Assembly: GCA_018780805.1 (NCBI GenBank)
Contig: JADMJD010000100.1
Location: 1-49,405, forward strand
Direction: 5' to 3'
Length of the DNA: 49,405 nt
Source: Rubrivivax sp.
GTDB taxonomy: Bacteria; Pseudomonadota; Gammaproteobacteria; Burkholderiales; Burkholderiaceae_C
The stretch's first letter is position 1, and the number at the start of each line of letters is the position of its first letter. The notes under the pieces are model-generated. The model made no database searches and was not told where the DNA came from. It saw only the letters and a list, made by a program, of their open reading frames with translations. Below, piece after piece: positions 46,633 through 49,405 of this stretch. The position numbers were made by a program, and so were the translations under genes.

Positions 46633-46865
46633 ACGAATCGCCCCTGCAGGCCTGCGTGCGCAGTGCCGTCGAGACCTATTTCCGCGACCTGGACGGCGCC
46701 ACACCCCACGGCATGCACCAGATGGTGCTGGACGCCGTGGAAAAACCGCTGCTCGCGCAGGTGCTGGCCCGCGCCGAAGGCAACCAGAGCCGGGCCGCCG
46801 AATGGCTGGGCCTGAACCGCAACACCCTGCGGCGCAAGCTGCTGCAGCATGGATTGACCGAATGA
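46629..46865 (+). CDS. fis: DNA-binding protein Fis
   Basis: 78 residues, shorter than the 98 of E. coli Fis, as in other betaproteobacteria. The C-terminal HTH is complete ([31 protein letters not shown]). It bends DNA and regulates rRNA and growth-phase genes. The start overlaps the dusB stop by 4 nt, so expression is coupled. Confidence 0.96.
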   Translation: MNESPLQACVRSAVETYFRDLDGATPHGMHQMVLDAVEKPLLAQVLARAEGNQSRAAEWLGLNRNTLRRKLLQHGLTE

Positions 46866-46923
46866 GCACCGCACGGCCGCCCGAAGGGGCTCTCACCGCA
46901 GTGCGCAGCACGAAAGTTTCACG

Positions 46924-48495
46924 ATGACCACCGCACTGATTTCCGTTTCCGACAAAACCGGCGTGCTCGACTTTGCACGCGCACTGCACACCCTGGGCGT
47001 GAAGCTGCTGTCCACCGGCGGCACCGCACGCCTGCTGGCCGAAGCCGGCCTGCCGGTGACCGAGGTGGCCGAGGTCACCGGTTTCCCCGAGATGCTGGAC
47101 GGCCGCGTGAAAACGCTGCACCCGCGCATCCACGGCGGCCTGCTGGCGCGGCGCGACCTGCCGGCGCACATGGCGGCCCTGGCCGAACATGGCATCGGCA
47201 CGATCGATCTGCTGGTGGTCAACCTCTACCCCTTTGCCAACGCCACCGCACGGCCCGACTGCACGCTGGAAGACGCGATCGAGAACATCGACATCGGCGG
47301 CCCGGCGATGCTGCGTGCCGCGGCCAAGAACTGGGGCGACGTGGCGGTGCTGATCGACCCGGCCGACTACGCGGTGGCCCTGGCCGAGCTGCAGGCCGGT
47401 GGCCTCACCCGCGCCACCAAGTTCGGCCTCGCCAAGAAGGTGTTTGCGCACACCGCCGCCTACGACGGCATGATCACCAACTACCTCACCGCATTGCAGC
47501 CGGGTGCCGAGGCCGCCGAAGCGTCGGTGCCGGCGCGGGAGCCCTTCCCCGCGGTGTGGAACCTGCAGCTGCACAAGACGCAGGACATGCGTTACGGCGA
47601 GAACCCGCACCAGGGCGCGGCCTTCTACCGCGACGCCAAACCGGCGCCCGGCACGCTGGCGCAGTGGGTGCAGATCCAGGGCAAGGCACTGAGCTACAAC
47701 AACATCGCCGACGCCGACGCCGCGTGGGAATGTGTGAAGAGCTTCGACACACCGGCCTGCGTGATTGTCAAACACGCCAACCCCTGTGGTGTGGCGCTGG
47801 GTGCCACACCGCTGGAGAGCTACAGCAAGGCCTTCCAGACCGACCCGACCTCGGCCTTCGGCGGCATCATCGCCTTCAACCGCCCGCTGGACGGTGCCGC
47901 CGCCGAGCAGGTGGCCAAGCAGTTCGTCGAGGTGCTGATCGCGCCCAGCATCAGCGCCGAAGCGCGTGCCGTGTTCGCCACCAAGCAGAACGTGCGCCTG
48001 CTCGAGGTGCCGCTGTCGGACCAGATGAACAGCTGGGACTGCAAGCGTGTCGGCGGCGGCCTGCTGCTGCAGGGCCAGGACAGCAAGAACGTGGCCGCCA
48101 GCGAACTGCGGGTGGTGAGCAAGCTCGCCCCCACACCGCAGCAGATGACGGACCTGATGTTCGCCTGGAAGGTGGCCAAGTTCGTCAAGAGCAACGCCAT
48201 CGTGTTCTGCGGCGGTGGCATGACCATCGGTGTCGGCGCCGGCCAGATGAGCCGCATCGACAGCGCCCGCATCGCCAGCATCAAGGCGCAGAACGCCGGG
48301 CTGTCGATGACCGGCTCGGCGGTGGCCAGCGACGCGTTTTTCCCGTTCCGCGACGGCCTGGACGTGGTGGTGGACGCGGGGGCCGCCTGCGTCATCCAGC
48401 CGGGTGGTTCGATGCGCGACCCGGAAGTGATCGCCGCCGCCGACGAACGCGGTGTGGCCATGGTGTTCACCGGCACCCGTCATTTCCGCCATTGA
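46924..48495 (+). CDS. purH: Bifunctional AICAR formyltransferase/IMP cyclohydrolase PurH
   Basis: 523 residues. The N-terminal IMP cyclohydrolase (MGS-like) part reads [22 protein letters not shown] and [11 protein letters not shown], then [12 protein letters not shown]. The C-terminal formyltransferase part has [31 protein letters not shown] and the end [10 protein letters not shown]. Carries out the last two steps of IMP synthesis. 58 nt after fis. Confidence 0.98.
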   Translation: MTTALISVSDKTGVLDFARALHTLGVKLLSTGGTARLLAEAGLPVTEVAEVTGFPEMLDGRVKTLHPRIHGGLLARRDLPAHMAALAEHGIGTIDLLVVNLYPFANATARPDCTLEDAIENIDIGGPAMLRAAAKNWGDVAVLIDPADYAVALAELQAGGLTRATKFGLAKKVFAHTAAYDGMITNYLTALQPGAEAAEASVPAREPFPAVWNLQLHKTQDMRYGENPHQGAAFYRDAKPAPGTLAQWVQIQGKALSYNNIADADAAWECVKSFDTPACVIVKHANPCGVALGATPLESYSKAFQTDPTSAFGGIIAFNRPLDGAAAEQVAKQFVEVLIAPSISAEARAVFATKQNVRLLEVPLSDQMNSWDCKRVGGGLLLQGQDSKNVAASELRVVSKLAPTPQQMTDLMFAWKVAKFVKSNAIVFCGGGMTIGVGAGQMSRIDSARIASIKAQNAGLSMTGSAVASDAFFPFRDGLDVVVDAGAACVIQPGGSMRDPEVIAAADERGVAMVFTGTRHFRH

Positions 48496-48517
48496 TCGTG
48501 GTCGCTAGGATCGGCGC

Positions 48518-49138
48518 ATGACACGCGCCGACGCGATGGGCTTGCTGCTGGCTTTCATCGCCCGTTTGATCACGGGTGCACAAGGCCATTGGAAGGGTTG
48601 CCCGCCCAAGGCCGAGCAGCGCATCTACTTTGCCAACCACCAGAGCCACCTGGACTGGGTGTTGATCTGGGCCGCGCTGCCGCTGGAACTGCGCGCCACC
48701 ACGCGCCCCATCGCTGCCAAGGACTACTGGACGGCCAGCCCCTTCAAACACTGGATCACCCGCGAGGTGTTCAACGCGGTGTACGTCGCCCGGCAGCGCA
48801 CCGACGACCAGGACCCGCTGGAGCCGTTGGTCGAGGCCCTGAAGAACGGCGACTCGCTGGTGATCTTCCCGGAAGGCACACGCAGCAACGCCGCCGAGCC
48901 CAAGGCCTTCAAGAGCGGCCTGTACCACCTGGCCGAGCAGTTCCCGGACGTGCCGCTGGTGCCGGCCTGGATCGACAACGTGCAGCGCGTGATGCCCAAG
49001 GGCGAGGTCGTGCCGGTGCCGGTGTTGTGCACTGTCACCTTTGGCGCGCCGCTGCAGTTGCAGCCGGGTGAAGACAAACGGGCTTTCCTGGACCGCGCAC
49101 GCGCTGCGGTGCTGGCGCAGCGGCCGGTGGTGAACTGA
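48518..49138 (+). CDS. Lysophospholipid acyltransferase (PlsC-like)
   Basis: 206 residues. Acyltransferase block 1 NHQSHLDW (HX4D), block 3 VIFPEGTRS, and block 4 LVPAWIDNVQ are present. One hydrophobic N-terminal segment (LLLAFIARLITG). It attaches acyl chains to glycerolipids at the membrane. Starts 22 nt after purH. Shorter than E. coli PlsC (245) and without its long N-terminal helix; related short forms sit before CDP-diglyceride synthase genes, which is outside this window. Confidence 0.87.
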   Translation: MTRADAMGLLLAFIARLITGAQGHWKGCPPKAEQRIYFANHQSHLDWVLIWAALPLELRATTRPIAAKDYWTASPFKHWITREVFNAVYVARQRTDDQDPLEPLVEALKNGDSLVIFPEGTRSNAAEPKAFKSGLYHLAEQFPDVPLVPAWIDNVQRVMPKGEVVPVPVLCTVTFGAPLQLQPGEDKRAFLDRARAAVLAQRPVVN

Positions 49139-49168
49139 CATGCGACCCGTGTCGTCTCTCGGCCCGTA

Positions 49169-49187
49169 CGGCACAGTCGCTGTGCCG
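49169..49187 (+). other. Hairpin downstream of the acyltransferase gene
   Basis: CGGCACAG (49169-49176), loop TCG, CTGTGCCG (49180-49187): 8-bp perfect stem 30 nt after the stop. No T-run; may be a weak or Rho-assisted terminator. Confidence 0.5.
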
Positions 49188-49206
49188 CCATTCGAAGATG
49201 AGGGCA

Positions 49207-49288
49207 GCACAGGACGGCCCGGGCGGGCTGCGTCGCACGAATCCGGCGCCTCCCACGCGCGCCGCAGCCCGCCCGGGCCGCCCTGTGC
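49207..49288. repeat. Long inverted repeat (26-bp arms) near the right edge
   Basis: Arm 49207-49232 starts GCACAGGACGGCCCGG and arm 49263-49288 ends GGGCCGCCCTGTGC. They pair over 26 bp with one mismatch (A at 49214 against C at 49281). The spacer is 30 nt. The arms are nearly pure G/C. No T-run follows. Confidence 0.75.
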
Positions 49289-49361
49289 GGCACCAGTGGT
49301 GGCGGTCGGTCGCACGCCAACACAGGCGCAGGAGGCCGGTGGCGGGGCCGGTGGGCCGGGC

Positions 49362-49405
49362 ATGAAGAACCCAGCGTCGAGCAGCGCAGAACGCGCGGAC
49401 CGCGC
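49362..49405 (+). CDS. Possible 5' end of a gene leaving the window
   Basis: ATG 49362 opens MKNPASSSAERADR to the right edge, with AGGAGG about 30 nt upstream (too far for a normal site). Too short to judge. Confidence 0.15.
   Translation, partial: MKNPASSSAERADR

Noticed and set aside
45553..48492. 979-codon minus-strand frame opposite dusB, fis and purH
   Set aside because: Antisense to three well-known genes and crosses all their boundaries.
48467..49363. Minus-strand frame through the right-edge hairpins
   Set aside because: Its start lies in low-complexity sequence and it is antisense to the acyltransferase gene; no motif.

Overview
The window is chromosomal DNA of a GC-rich betaproteobacterium, most likely a Burkholderiales member of the Rubrivivax/Leptothrix/Comamonadaceae type. 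The reasons are the high GC content, the neighbourhood petABC-sspA-sspB, the hisI-hisE-HIT-tatABC block, argB beside slmA, dusB-fis-purH, an M23 peptidase beside secA with a divergent DUF721 gene, a PEP-CTERM protein and a PHA phasin. No rRNA, insertion sequence, transposase, integrase, phage gene or CRISPR array is visible. No stretch above about 300 bases lacks a gene.

Layout. 1-1672 (-): 5' part of a large DUF3683/FAD-linked oxidoreductase that runs off the left edge. 1845-6853 (+): a complete ugpBAECQ operon for glycerol-3-phosphate/glycerophosphodiester uptake, with an intrinsic terminator after ugpB and a REP-like element between ugpA and ugpE. 6862-8202 (-): an MFS exporter with a perfect palindromic operator in front of it. 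8297-16386 (-): argJ, secA and an M23 peptidase, interrupted by an oppositely oriented secreted S8 (subtilisin-like) protease with its own terminator. 16404-18019: DUF721 (+), tRNA-Thr(UGU) (-), sspB and sspA (-). 18124-20977 (-): the bc1 operon petABC. 21091-26955: mscL (+), a DUF1631 gene (+), pdxA and a Nif3-like gene (-), and a DegS-like S1C protease (+). 26956-34984 (-): one nearly continuous run reading argB, EamA, HAD 5'-nucleotidase, slmA, pdeM, DUF815 ATPase, NUDIX, hisI, hisE, HIT, tatA, tatB, tatC. 35098-39104 (+): four exported proteins (CusF-like copper binder, PEP-CTERM protein, 5'-nucleotidase, TPR protein with a dead protease fold). 39124-43481: an alcohol-forming fatty acyl reductase (-) divergent from phasin, patatin-like lipase and an unknown protein (+), a plausible storage-lipid locus. 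43532-45522 (-): M32 carboxypeptidase and a YqaA-type membrane protein. 45604-49138 (+): dusB, fis, purH and an acyltransferase, followed by a strong hairpin region to the right edge.

The most unusual signal is a pair of structurally matching REP-like elements, one between ugpA and ugpE and one between tatA and tatB. In both, the upstream stop overlaps the ATG of a mini-ORF (25 or 29 codons) that runs through the element and ends overlapping the ATG of the next gene, which has no Shine-Dalgarno of its own. The terminal hairpin keeps a 15-nt loop identical at 12 positions while both stem arms differ but still pair. This suggests repeat elements that became translational couplers or control devices inside operons.
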